Assembly (NCBI GenBank): GCA_947247005.1
Contig: OX365946.1
Coordinates: 53,904,734-53,968,733 of the forward strand
DNA length: 64,000 bases
Source: Spisula solida
Lineage: Eukaryota > Mollusca > Bivalvia > Venerida > Mactridae
Direction of reading: 5' to 3'
Below the pieces are notes generated by a model, which worked only from the letters and a program-made list of their open reading frames with translations, searched no databases and was not told the DNA's origin. The position numbers and the translations under genes are program-made. This document shows, in pieces, positions 22,836-35,575 of this stretch. Each line of letters begins with the position of its first letter. Position 1 is the stretch's first letter.

Positions 22836-25800
22836 ATGAACATTTGTATGACAATGTTGTTTCTAGGAATACTGTTGCTAATAATTTCTAGTGTTGTCAG
22901 TACCAAGCGACAAGGTATGTTATTTAATTGTCATTCATGTTTGTCTTTTTGTGAATTGTTACAACCAAAACATGTTTTTAGTATGTATGTACAACATGTA
23001 TTTACTCTAGACTTTCAAATTTGGGCGATAAATTCAAGGCACCACATTTTGGTAGTGTTTTATACACACGTACATTTGTATTTGGTTTTTAACTAAAGGC
23101 ATATAAACGCGAAGTAACAGTGATGCCTAAGTGATGCCAATAGATGTGTGTTTAATTTTTTAGCGTTTCGAAAGTTGATCTAGTTGGATTTTTTTTACAT
23201 CTTTTTATAAATATCATGCCCGCTTGTTTTACTAAGATTGTTTCGGTTAATTATGGAGACTTATGAATTATTCTGGCACGGCCATCCCGTCATGCAACTA
23301 TATATGAGCCAGTCTCCAGGAAAACCTGCTATTTTGACATATGTAACAAGGTTTTAAAAAAGCTTTAAAATAAGAAAAAATGACATATCTATAGATTCAA
23401 TTTTGAGTCATTTATCCATATATTACTATATCTTAACTTTAAAATTTCTTATGAATTATGTCGAAATCATTTACTTCGTTGCTACGGTGACCAATTTCAG
23501 AAAAGTAACCTGATTGAAAAAAACGAGGAGTTAGTTGTTTAAAACACTAGTAGCCTTTCTCTAAATGTGAACATTTACAATTTGGATGTATATTTTAAAA
23601 CTTAAAACGCAATACCATTTTTAACAGTTTATGTCAAGGATTTATCAAATGCAGTATTTATAAAGAACTTGTTACAACGACGTCGAATAACGTTTGAATG
23701 ACGTTCGCGACGTCACGCAAAAAAGCTCAGAATAGGGCCTCTACAAAACAGCTGTAACTTCCTTAAAAATCAAGATACTAACAAAATTTCTTGCGCATTT
23801 TGCTTGATTAAAATTACTCTTTTAAATAATAAAACATCTCAAAATCAATGTTTTTGTCAAAATAGCAGGTTTTCCTGGAGACTGGCTCATATATATAAAA
23901 GAATTTCATGATGTCCGTCCCCAGAACGTATATATCAAAAATAAAAAATGACGAAATGAGCAATTGAAACTCCATAATTTAATTAAAACCCCAATGCATT
24001 TCGCCTTACAGGCTCTTTAGGGTGTATATATATATGGTCAAGGTTGAGTAAATATCTCACTACTGGCAAATAGATAATAATAAAGGAGTTGACAGCAAGA
24101 TTTTTGTGTTATTTCATCTTTATTTCCTCAAGCGGTTTCATATATAAGCATCAGGAGGAATGAACGCTGATGTCCAATCAATGATCCGAAGCTACATAAG
24201 TACCAGTTTAACCACTGCTCTATATTTATTGAGGTCTATGGTCGAATCAACAATTCTAACATTTGGAAACAGAGTCTTCACGATCTTATATACATCGCAT
24301 TTTAAGGGAATGGAGATGACAATGTACACACAATAATGAAAATTATTTTGCCGACAAAAAATCTAAATTTAATTTATTATATTTTGTGTATTTTGTTCAG
24401 TTAGTGGTAATGCTATGGATCTAGCCAACATGAACATAAACATGATGAATAGGAAGTGTCCTATACAGACGTGTCAGACAGTTTGTCTACAGAAACAGGA
24501 ATCTGGTTGCTTTATGTGCAACCCTTCTTGTAGCTCTGGTAACAACCTAGGTTCGTTAGACGGAGGATTGCAAATCCCAATCACTTCAGGTACGTGCCAT
24601 ATACGAATGATGATATTAATTTAATTAATAGAAACCACAGGGAAACAGATATTCTTGCATGATTGTTGTAACATTCCACACACAGTGCGCATTCTGACCA
24701 CCTTGGCCTTTATGCTTTGCAATAGACATAAATAGTGTATTGACCCGAGACATACGGAAATGACCGAACTTTCACGATTGCAACAGCACGGTGAGTACTT
24801 GAGAGTCGCAGAATTCGTGTCCAGCCGAGGTTCGTCCTCGGCCAATTGAGTTACATTTTAACTCTACGCGCAAAGCAGTAATTTACACAAAATATGTTTA
24901 TATAATATTATGCTTATTTGGAAAACAAACCAGAAAAGTGCAAGAAAAGTGTGATCTTTGCTCTGGTACCAAGTTTCCAACATAGGGTAACATAACCGTG
25001 GTATATACCATCATGACTCCTCCACCCTGTAAACCGTGAATCTGAAGTCGCACGATGGTACAGAATTAAAGACGTGGGTGTCATTACTATTGTCATTGAC
25101 GAGTACACACGTATTTATAGTTACGTTTACTTAAATAAAAAAATTGATTTACGTCTGTTATCTTCGGTTCCGGTATAGGCATAGCATTTGTACGTGTAGT
25201 AAAACATTTTTACTTAAGATATTCAAGTATTAATAATTATTTAAAAAAAATATAATAAAATATTCATTGAAACTATAAAAGTTGTATGTTTTTTATGTCA
25301 AGATGTGTGACTCTTGTCCATTGTAGACGGTTGACCTATATACGTCTGTTATTGTCTGCGTGTTATCATTCACAGATACAGAATCATCAACACCAGACCA
25401 ACCAGATAATAGGTATCAATCAGTCTATGGTGACCTTGTCGTGTCTGTATGAACAAGTTGATTAATTTTGGATAGATCTTAGTAGTACTCATGTTTTCAC
25501 AGATCAATTGTACGCTCATCCACTTTGGAAATACAAGACACTTATGTCTCCATATCAATGCTGAGCGCCAAGGTGGTAATCCCGTATCAAATTGACTTCC
25601 AATTACGGAATCCCTTGGCGCAGCTCTTAGTCCATGTGACAGACCGAATTTCATTACCAAAAAGGTGAACAGATCCAATAATGATTTTCGGTTAGGTTGA
25701 TATCTCAGCAGTCTGAAAACGGTTGATGGACTTGCGGGTCACTTTGCCAAATGACCTTTTGGCGGCCATCTTTAAGATATTCTAAGAAAACTTTGATATT

Positions 25801-28800
25801 TTTCACTTTTTGTCATTATTTTTTCTCTTGCAATTCTGATTGGGATTTGTATTTAGCCAGTGTTTGTTTGCTACATTCAGAGAATAATTCTAGGCATCCA
25901 TAATATACATTACATTGATAGATTTTAACTTCGAAGTCCAAAATTGGTCAGGAATATATGACAACTAATGCCTAAATTAAATACATATTTTAGGGCATAT
26001 GAATAGACCGTTTCCAACAATCTCCATGGCTACTTTGTTGATACTATGCGTATATACATGTATATATGCCTAGGTGTCCAGTACCGTGTCACAAGGGTGT
26101 TAGTGCGGTACCTGGCCCCTAGCTGGATGGTTTGGCGGCTCGGATCCGGTCAGTTGTATGAGTTCATATGACATTATTTAAAAAAAATGGTTATTGACAG
26201 GAAAACTTGAATAACTATTCAGCGAAACGGAAAATAAACAGAAACATGACTCCAAATGATTGGAAAATAATTTGATATGAGTTTATACATTTATATTTTT
26301 GTTTATAAAGTTCCGAATATTACATTAAAAGTACATTATTTTAACGCTGTTTAATAATAGTAAAGCACGTAAGAATTCATACCTCCCACTGTTAAATTCT
26401 ATTCGTTTCGCGCATTCACTAAGAAATGAAAATGTGAAAGCAGGAACGTATTCGAAGGGAAACAATAAGGGATAGAGGGGATACAAAATAAACAACATTA
26501 TAAATTGAATCAGTTGATCTTTGTCTAGTGTCTAGCTTACTACTTTTCTGACTCAGGTGGACCTTAGTAACCTTTAAATAACCGTTTTTAATAGAATTTG
26601 TAAAACTATACACACACTTTTAAAGCCTCCACAACCCTACCACAACCAAGGTTGTAATTGGTGACACGATGGTGGCTGAGTAATTAGTGCTCTTGACTAC
26701 CAATCCGGAGGTCCATGGTTCGAAATTTCATTGACCAGTGTTCAGTATTTCCCACCCAACTACAGATGAACTGGTTGTTAACCGTGTGATATTCTCACGA
26801 GTATCGGTGCTATACGCTGGGCACGTGGAAGAACCAAAAATGAATCTGTTCGGAAAGAGCTAGCGTATCTCATCCCGATTCCTTGTATCACACCACAGTC
26901 ACTTCTACTTGCTGTCTCTTCAGCAAAGCACATGACCCCATATGGAATATTAAGAAGTTATCCTTGACTGAAAGGTTTAAATAATTACAACTACAAATAC
27001 AACTACAAAGTGTCAACCACGGGGATATTTACCCTGCGAGTTATAAATGTTTTCAGCATCATCGACTATCTCTGCCATGCCTGCAGGCACTACCTTTAGA
27101 TATGTGCATCCACAATTACATATGTGTATACTTTTCTTGTTGGGTTGGGTCATACGATGTTCCTCCGTGATGTACATCCCAAAGATGAGCACACTTAGTC
27201 CTGAACTCATGGATTACTAGTATGTGTCGGCTACAGTCAATCCAGTTTTGTACATATTACGGATGGACAGCGCCATTCCTGACCATATGGGTTATTAATG
27301 CATACCGGTACGACAGATGGGTACAGTAATTTGTAACCATACGAGATACATATTACAGATAGGTTCATTCGTTCCTGACCGTATTGGGTACATACTACAC
27401 ATGAATACAGAAATTCTTGACCACATATGATACTTAGTACACGTACTAACCATATGAGTACTAAAACATGCTACATGAAGGAACAACCATTCCTGACCAT
27501 ATGAAGTACATTCTACTGATAGGTACAATTGTTCCTGACCATATTGAGTCCGTAGTAGATAGGTACAGCCATTCCTATCCATGTGTGGTACAGACTACAT
27601 ATGGGTACATTAATTCCTGGCCATATGGAGTCCACAGTACAGATGGGGACAGTCATTCCCAACCATGTGTGGTACAGCCTACACATGGGTCATGTGGGGC
27701 ACATATTATTTATAGGTATATCAATTCCTTATATGAAATCCGTAGTACAGATGGGTATTGGGTACTAGTATACAACTATTCCTGACCATAACTATGTCAT
27801 ACATATTACATATGAGTACAGCCATTACTGACAATACTTGATACATACAGATACATACATACAGCCTTTCGTAACTATGCAGTTGGCACGGGCATTCCTG
27901 GCCATATGGTGTACATCATACAGAGGGGTAGAATGAGTACAGCCATTCCTGACCATATGTGGTACATTCTGCTAATGGTAATCATTCCTGGTCATATGGG
28001 TTACATAACATGTTACTAATAAAGATAGGAACTTCCATTTATAATGTCTATATGAGGTACATTCTACTGATGGACACATTCATTCCTGATCTTATTGGGG
28101 GTACTATGGTCACAGTCATTTCTGATTTAATACTAGTAGGTGAATATGCATGGTCATTCCTTACCATATTGGGCTTGTTATTTTATCGGTATAGTCATTC
28201 CCGGTCCTTAAAGTACACCATATGTCTAAGTAAACCATCCTTAACTCCATGGGGGAATATTCCACCGATTAAATCCATCCATTTTCTTAATATATAGAAG
28301 AACCTTCCTTCGGTAATGCTTCTGTCCATTCCAGTCCCAATAAGGTATATGCTACTGCCTGTACATCATTTTCTCTCTCTATGGGAGTAAAGTCCACCAC
28401 ATAGTACATCCACTTTGGTTCCTATGGGGTACATTCTGCAGTCAAGTTCAGCTATTACTTGTACTGATAAGGGATAACGACCAATGACAGGAACACCACT
28501 TCCTCTCCTAATGGCTATCCCCCACATCACTTTGTCTGTGCTTGTATCATGGGCTATCCATATTCAACAGGCGAAGCTATACCTACACGATCCTATGATG
28601 CGTCTTACTTCACGGTTTGCTGCTATTCCTGTCTCAATGAGGTACATGTAGATAAGTAATTCCCCGCCAGATTGGTTCCCTACAACCATTGGGTGCAACT
28701 ACCACTGGTAACAGTTACCGAATAACATTAGGCATAGCAACTGCTAGTCCTACTGCTTTCCTATAAGCAAGGGGTACGACTAACGCCGGTCATCATTGTC

Positions 28801-31800
28801 ATGAATACCTACAAAAACAGTGTACATCTACTCCTAGCCCTGCAATCAAGGGGTATGACTCTAATATAAAACACTGGCCATGAATGTAGGAACAAATGAC
28901 TTGCATCTTCGATGCTAAAATTATATTGTATGTAAAAAGCACCCAGTTAAAGTCAATTTTCAGACATTCGACCATTCGACCGACTGTACATTTACTCATT
29001 GAGTCTCACGTCAGTTGTTACACTCGCTCGGCTGTATTGGCTGCTGGCATGCTTTTGACCCCCTCAGGTATCCCTTTATACACTTGGGTAAGTGGGGAAG
29101 GTGGATTATTCTTGCTCAGAGAAATTAAGCAGTGGTCCAGGTAAGGATTGAACCGGGGACCTCTCGATCACGAAGCATGCATCCTACATCTAGGCTCCAC
29201 ACAGAAATCGTTATAATTCACGCAGCAGTTTTTAATCTTTTAAGTTAAACATGACTGTCAGTGATGGTAGTCATATAGACCAAGAAGGTAAGTCTGATGA
29301 TGCCAGATACAGAACCCTTCGCTTGAGATAATAATATATTTCATTATGACTTCTCTAAAACGTCACCAAAACGTACTTTTCAGAAGACAACATATAACTT
29401 AGGAACCTAAACTTTGCATACATTCGTGTTGAATAAGAATGCAATTCGCTAATGATTCACTATTTAGGAAAGAAAGAATCAAAGATTAAGTTATACTGAA
29501 ACACTCGGCCCATGGCGTGTATGATCCTGTACTAATAGCCGGACCCTCGCCTGCAAGACTTCTAGCTGGGGTCCGGTATCATACCCACATCCTATTCGAT
29601 TTTCAGATACCTACACATGTATAGATATGTGCATATGAACAAGAAAAGGAACTTTGAAATAATAAACCAAAATTAATGGTTGTTCCTGAGATTATTGGAA
29701 AAGATATATGCATGCGTCTTAAAAATATCCATTTAATTAGATATCAGTTGTCATATATTCCTGACCAATTTTTTACTTCGAAGTTAAAATCTATCAATGT
29801 AATGTATATTATGGATACCTAGAATTACCCTCTAAATATAACAAACAAAAAAGGCTAAATACAAATCCCAATCGGAGTTGCAAGAGAAAAAATAATGAAA
29901 AAAAGTGAAAAATATGTAAAGTTTTCTTAGAATACCATAAATTTCGAAGTAATCACTTTATTATAATATTATGATTTATATATCAGCAGATGTGGGGTTG
30001 AAATACGAACATTTTAAGACATATTGCAAGCCGATAGCCCTATTGAGTGAGGAATAATTCAAGTTTTCCCAAAGCTTATGATTGCTTAAAATAATGGCGG
30101 CCATCTTTAAAGATGGCCGCCAAAAGGTCATTTGGCAAAGTGACCCGCAAGTCCATCAACCGTTTTCAGACTGCTGAGATATCAAGCTAACCGAAAATCA
30201 TTGTTGGATCTGTTCACCTCTTTGGTAATGAACCTTCAATTTTCAAGGCCTGGGACATGGACTATCTAGCGTCAAACAAGGAAATACATGCTACTTTATT
30301 CGCCTTTTGTATGACTCAGCTGGACGAAGTTGGGCACAACATTTCATTGACAAAGTCCTAATTATAAAATGTAAACGTTGTTGGATAAACGATGACCTGT
30401 GCTGTATATGGATATGTTTCAGGTCAAGGAAATTTCTACTCTGGTTGTCATGGTGACAGTAATTGGATGAATTGTCCTCTAAGTTGTCAACATAAATATG
30501 ATGGTAAAGGATGTTTTCAATGCCTCTGTCAGACATCAGGGGTTACAACAGCCGCTGTTACAGCTGAAAGTATGGGCACTATTTTTTTTATTTGAGAATT
30601 GAATACACATTTTCTGCAGTTAATCGGTGTATGAACTGTCGGGAAAATCACGCCTTATTTAAATAAACGCCGTAGATCTTATTGAGAAAATTGCTAACCG
30701 TGAGTATAACAAGACCACCCCTTTGTTAATAGTTTATAAAATGTCCAAACTCGAAATATATCATATACACTGTATACTTTTATCTACACGATTGCTAAAA
30801 AATTCATTTCAATCATGTCATCAAAAAGCAAAAAATACGTATAACCTTGCAAAATTTATAAAAGAAGCCCAACACTTACGCAAATCTTCCTCTGAATTTC
30901 TGAATGTCTTATGATCATGTATGTATGAATATGTATTAATGTTCTTTATGTTTGTTTATATTTTCACTTTTTGTTTGTTTTTGTAAATATTGTCTTTGCC
31001 ATGATTTATCATGTCTTTGTAAATGGCCAAACGCAAATGTTTTGCCGATTGCTAATAAACTGTAACTGCTAAAACATACTTTTATTCCAAGAATATTATT
31101 ATTAGAGTTTGTTATAATAATTATATTGTTTATTCGTGAAGTACTAGAAATCTACTATAAAGTCACATTGTGTAAGTGTTTGAACTTTCTTAATTACTTG
31201 GAAATATTTCACTTTGGAAGTTTTAGTTTCTTCCATAACTTATATTTTTACACTCAACCACTTTTCTAATTGGTCACTTTTCAAACCCTTAACTGTGATC
31301 ATATTATTTGATGACACTTTGCACACGTATGTTTTATGTGTTGACTTAACATTGATCGCATGACTGGACATGCATACTTTGGCACGTGATTTTGATTTTT
31401 AATGAATTAGGTGTTAGGACAATGTCATAAAAAGTTTGTGTGCAAAATATCATCAAACATTTATGATCACAGTAAAAGTATAAATTAAAACTTTTGGGTT
31501 AGAAAAGTGACCAATTAGAAAACTGGCTCAGTGTATATTTAACGATCTTTATATAATTCCAGATCAGTCGAAAGCAGAATACCATCAGCAGACAGGATTC
31601 CAGGCTAAAACTTCACCATCTCCATTAACTGTAATATCTGCAACAATGGAATCCACTGAACGGATTGTAGGAACAAATTCTGTTCCCATAGATACCACGG
31701 ACACGACTATGTCTGCGAAACCAATCCCGTTTGAAACAGTAACAATATCAATATCACCTACTGTGTCTATATCTGATTCAAGACATGTTACGAGTGCTTC

Positions 31801-32371
31801 TTCTTCATCGGCTGGGATATTTGAGCTTTATACAGAAAGTCCAACAGAGACTCAGACGCCTATTCCACTAAGTAAAAAAGCCACAACAAAATCACCAGGA
31901 ACAACACAACGCGCTGTTCGCGCGTCCACGTCCATGGACAGTGTTCCTGTCACGGATGATAGTCTACCAATTAAAAACGAACAAAGTGATAATACTGAGA
32001 CATTTGAATTCAAGCCTAACAATTTATCATTCTTCTTGTTTGGATTAATGTTGGTTTTTGTGGTGCTTTCATTAGGTTTCCTTTACGCATGGAGAAACAC
32101 TGCAATAAAACTTAAAAAATATAAAGACGACTTATACTTCGTTCACAAAACTTATAGACAGGACTCGACCGCAAGATTGTCTCGCAATGAAATGACAGAT
32201 CCTACATATGCTGATACAACCTCTACAAGACCACAACCACCACCACGGAACCTGTATAATGGAAACACACTACCTCCTATCAGAACATTGTCACTGACTG
32301 GCGAAACATTGCTTACAGACAAGCTATCTGAACAAACTGAACTGAAACATGATTATTTAGAGCTAATCTAG
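22836..32371 (+). CDS. Unrecognised type I membrane protein: signal peptide, two Cys modules, Ser/Thr stalk, TM helix, SH3-ligand tail
   Basis: Exons 22836-22914, 24401-24589, 30423-30569 and 31563-32371 (stop TAG) join at GT-AG sites, all in phase 1, giving 407 residues. A signal peptide covers about 1-22 (MTMLFLGILLLIISSVVS). Two Cys modules, one per exon, follow: C46, C51, C55, C63, C66, C70 and C98, C107, C111, C120, C123, C125; both contain CP..C and GCF.C, reminiscent of antistasin-type spacing but short. A Ser/Thr/Pro-rich stalk (about 130-285) precedes a TM helix at about 293-315 (FFLFGLMLVFVVLSLGFLYA). The 92-residue tail has KKYKDDLY, PTYADTT, a PxxPxR match (PQPPPR) and ends YLELI. 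The phase-1 exons and topology suggest a cell-surface receptor or adhesion molecule; ligand and pathway are unknown. An ATTAAA lies near 32478. A possible extra exon at 25376-25429 would add 18 residues. Confidence 0.72.
23301..23895. mobile_element. Inverted-repeat element (MITE-like), about 595 bp
   Basis: The left end TATATGAGCCAGTCTCCAGG continuing AAAACCTGCTATTTTGAC reappears inverted at 23851-23895 (GTCAAAATAGCAGGTTTTCC, TGGAGACTGGCTCATATA). It has no coding capacity and lies in the first intron of the membrane protein gene. The element at 57003 has similar ends. Confidence 0.85.
25648..25968 (+). repeat. Left arm of a long inverted repeat (partner 29739-30235)
   Basis: TTTTCGGTTAGGTTGATATC, AAACGGTTGATGGACTTGCG, GACCTTTTGGCGGCCATCTT and TTGGTCAGGAATATATGACA all occur inverted in the partner. 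The arms are separated by 3.8 kb inside one intron. Confidence 0.88.
26655..26990 (+). mobile_element. tRNA-derived SINE
   Basis: Head GATGGTGGCTGAGTAATTAG (box A) and GGTTCGAAATT (box B). The body shares TTTCCCACCCAACTACAGAT, GCTATACGCTGGGCACGT and TCTACTTGCTGTCTCTTCAG with the SINE at 11745. Confidence 0.82.
27013..27210 (-). other. Open frame of 65 codons, unrecognised
   Basis: The frame reads MSSGLSVLIFGMYITEEHRM and contains CNCGCTYLKVVPAGMAEIVD. It resembles real coding sequence in composition but has no start context, splice partners or family match that I know. It could be a transposon fragment. Confidence 0.15.
27250..28300. repeat. Degenerate minisatellite, units about 50-60 bp
   Basis: ATTCCTGACCATATGG-like cores alternate with ACAGATGGGTACAG-like segments throughout. 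Even weaker echoes (TTCCTGTCTCAATGAGGTAC) continue to about 28870. Open frames on both strands here are repeat translations. Confidence 0.8.
29075..29205 (-). mobile_element. tRNA-like SINE head, reverse strand
   Basis: On the reverse strand a box B-like GGTTCAATCC and a GTGGAGCCTAGATGTAGGAT box A-like segment occur in the right order. No long body could be delimited. Confidence 0.45.
29739..30235 (-). repeat. Right arm of the long inverted repeat, with an internal insertion
   Basis: Reverse complement of 25648-25968, interrupted by about 160 bp (about 29938-30097) not present in the left arm. The insertion ends at a perfect 28-bp palindrome (30095-30122) with half-site TGGCGGCCATCTTT. Confidence 0.88.
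31249..31535. mobile_element. Long-TIR MITE-like hairpin element
   Basis: The left TACACTCAACCACTTTTCTA continuing ATTGGTCACTTTTC is mirrored at the right (GAAAAGTGACCAATTAGAAA, ACTGGCTCAGTGTA). Inner blocks GTGATCATATTATTTGATGA and GTGTGCAAA also pair, so most of the 287 bp can fold back. It lies just before the last exon of the membrane protein gene. Confidence 0.82.
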
Positions 32372-32956
32372 CAAGGTGTCGAACATTTTATCAGGACTTA
32401 TCTCTAGGTTGATTAGCGGCACAGAGCATTGGCGCATGTTATCATAACGTTCATGTTTGCCTTATAACTTTATAAATTATTAAATGGAAATATCAAAGGC
32501 TTAATAGTGGTCTTTTATTTCAATATAGTACACACGCTTCAACAAAGATACTCGAAGAAACCCTCTCGCTGTTCGATAGAAGAATGATTTGCCTGCAAGT
32601 AACACAAATCCGTTTTGACCATCGGGCCTAAAACCAGTCAGAAATACACAAAAAGTAGCTTCAAAATTCAAAAATTACTTCAGTTTGACCTATGTCAATA
32701 TCGGCAGCCAGTCAAAACAAGAATAACGACCGGCACTCGCCATTACAGTGAACGTACATTTTTTTCTTTGCACTATATATAATTACTTTAGTCAGATTAG
32801 TTATTGGTCTATAAAAGTCGAATTTGATGCGGAAAAAATATTTCGCAATTTTACGCAACATCTACAACTATTTACATCTACACCATACGCGTCGATTGCC
32901 GATTACTAGTATTACAGGCCGGTGACGCTGTCAAAGAAATAAATATGTTATATTTG
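32372..32956 (+). other. Downstream region of the membrane protein gene
   Basis: Probable 3' UTR with a variant poly(A) signal ATTAAA near 32478. Beyond it no gene, tandem array or known element could be recognised. Confidence 0.4.
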
Positions 32957-33395
32957 TTAAAAGTGTAAAAGAAAATGACAGTGTGTTACAATGAAAAGGG
33001 TTTGTGCATTTACATTTTGCACGGCCGCTAGTCTGTCCCTGAAGATACTGAGACTGGGACTTGATCTGACAAAGGTTGGAATGGAGTTCCATTGTCGAAA
33101 GAAAGAGTTTGCGAAGTACTGTGTGTGAGATTGTGGTATTAATTGATTTGTGTTTCTGGATGGAAAGAGATGTGACGAGGCGACTGCCAATGATTATAGA
33201 ATATTAGACTGAGACTCAGAGAATTTATAGATCTTCGATCTGTATCGACGTGTTGTCCATTTTATAATCTAGGTAACGCTACTGATGTAATTGGAATCGT
33301 TCATGGCATACTTGGCAGCTGACCTTTGGACTTTACCCATTTTGCTGACCGAGTTATTTGTCTTGGATGATGGGACAGTACTCTAATAGTGGGCA
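32957..33395 (-). mobile_element. Non-LTR retrotransposon remnant, C-terminal tail of ORF2
   Basis: Reverse-strand frames read GKVQRSAAKYAMNDSNYISS and, after frame breaks, QYFANSFFRQWNSIPTFVRS and SPSLSIFRDRLAAV. These correspond to the QRRAARFV...SSV and SFFP..I..WN.LP...F blocks found after the reverse transcriptase of many LINEs. It is frameshifted with internal stops. Confidence 0.6.
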
Positions 33396-34888
33396 AACGC
33401 GGCATGGGGTTGTACACGTATATAAGCAGCATTTTGTTAAAGCAAAAACAAATACGAAACTGAGAGAAAACGTGTTTTAATGCTCATTTAATAAAACATA
33501 TAAATGCACATAGTGTTGTATTAGTGACCGGTGGTCATATAGAACTCAACAATGATTCTATGTATAGACGTATTTTAATAAAGGGAGATAGTAAGTATTG
33601 ACTCATAGGAGTCCAGAGAGTAACTGATGTAAGCATGCATGGTGTATATAAAACCACGTGACTAGAGAGTCACCAAGTTATACATGAATACATAAAACAG
33701 CTGATACAACTAATAGAAGGATAGTCCAATGGCATATCTAAAATGCAAATCGTTCCTCTGGTGCAACAAGGCTGGGTTTCACTACATGTATATATAGCAT
33801 ATAGGACTTGAATTCAATATCTACATATGTAGTGAGGGGACGAAATGCAAGAATAATTAAGATCTCTTCATCATGCTATATCAAAACCAACGAATTATGG
33901 CTATAATAATAGGAATAATAGTTATTATAGGAATAATGTGGATGTTATGTAGAGTTTCAGCGCATTCTGTTAGTGTATACTGCTTCGATTGCATGTTGGT
34001 ACTTTTCAGTTACTTACGGTAAATCAATTAACCTGGGTCGAGATAAAACCCGTCCACCGCCGTACCGATCCCGAATTTGACCGGTGTAACGTCAATTTTG
34101 ACAGATTGCGGAAAATACGTGTAATTTAAAACTTGTAAATTATGAGTCAGCCAAAGAATGTTTTTAATTCACTGATAGCTATACAACAGATGTGTGAAAA
34201 CGACTCAAACAGTCCAAGAATGTATGTACACTGTTTTTATTATTGTGTGTTTTACAGGTAATTACATGTATTAAAAATTAATTGTTCATGCAATTTTACT
34301 GTATTAATTCGAATGATTGTCCAAATAATAAATATACAATCGAGTGGAGCTACTGACTTGCTACTTCTCCTGTTCAATTCATTTACAATGTATATAATTA
34401 CAATCCAACCTCTGTACAGTAACACTGGGAACTGCTAGCTAATATTGGTTGTTGTTTAGAGGCTGTTGCTCTATTCTCGATATCGACATTACTCGGTAAA
34501 ACCCGTTTTTCCGGAACTGGAATTTCACGGTCAGGGGGTTAGTGAGCGATAAGCGGTAATTATTGTATATTATCAGTAAACATCTTTATTTTTAAACTTT
34601 AGCAAGAAGTATCCAAAAAATGCTTTATATTTGAAATATTGCTTTTTATTTTTACACTGTCGCTTCCGTAGCTCGATACCGATGGCGAGAAAATATAGTT
34701 TTATTATACGCATTTTTCAAGTGAAACATATTCAACTTCTTTACTCGTCAAAATCTATTTGAAGACATTACTTAACGAGGGCATAATGTTCATGCGTGAA
34801 ACGCGAAAAATGTTCATGTTAAAATAAGTCTTTCACTAGCTCACATTACGGTAAAAGTTAACATGTATATACACTACATATTATTAAC

Positions 34889-35575
34889 TATGCATGCCCG
34901 ATATGGGGAATCACCAAAGCTTATGAACTTGAAAGGGTTCGTTTACAATATTGTAAAAGTATTCTAGGAGTAAAGCAATCAACCAGTAATGCGGCTATAT
35001 ATGGAGAGCTCGGGCGTTATCCGCTATATGTAAAACGTTACGTGCAGGTTATTAAATATTGGCTGAAAGTTGTTAATTCTAACAATTTATTGATAACAAC
35101 CCTCTATAATGAATCATTTTTACGATACCTAGACGGTTCCAAAAACTGGGTGTACAATATCAAGTCACTACTGGACCAGTACGGATTAAACGCGTGCGTG
35201 CGTGCGTGCGTGCGTTTGTTTGTTTGTTTGTTTGTTTGTTTGTTTGTTTGTTTGTTTGTTTGTTTATTTATTCGTATGTATGTATGTTTGTTTGTTTGTT
35301 TGTTTGTTTGTTTGTTTGTTTGTTTGTTTGTTTGTTTGTTTGTTTGTTTGTTTGTTTGTTTGTTTGTTTGTTTGTTTGTTTGTATGATTATTCGAATCAC
35401 ATTAAGATGAATGTTTGTATATTTGTATGATGCTTGTATGTCTATTCGAATATTTGTTAGGATGTATGTTCGTATGTATGTACCATGTGAAAAGAAATTG
35501 TATGAATATGTTGTGATGATGTGCTGAATAGCACAAGTCTAAAGTAATAAAGAATTTATTTATCTATCTATCATA
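34889..35575 (+). mobile_element. 5'-truncated LINE, end of ORF2 plus 3' tail
   Basis: In frame from 34889: YACPIWGITKAYELERVRLQ, YCKSILGVKQSTSNAAIYGE and LGRYPLYVKRYVQVIKYWLK, ending LLDQYG. This is the cysteine-containing C-terminal region of a LINE ORF2, seen in many invertebrate copies. The tail ends AGTAATAAAGAATTTATTTA and (TATC)n at about 35575. Upstream sequence is missing, as in typical 5' truncation. Confidence 0.75.
35214..35385. repeat. (TTTG)n microsatellite with one interruption
   Basis: About 40 copies of the tetranucleotide, broken at about 35262-35285 by TTTATTTATTCGTATGTATG. All overlapping Cys/Phe/Val or Thr/Asn/Lys/Gln frames are artefacts. It directly follows a GTGC-repeat at the end of the LINE coding part. 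Confidence 0.97.

Noticed and set aside
24621..25108. Minus-strand frames in the intron after 24589
   Set aside because: Short, overlapping, no motifs and antisense to an intron; treated as chance.
35042..35430. Cys/Phe/Val and Lys/Gln/Thr/Asn open frames
   Set aside because: Translation of (TTTG)n on both strands, attached to a LINE fragment.
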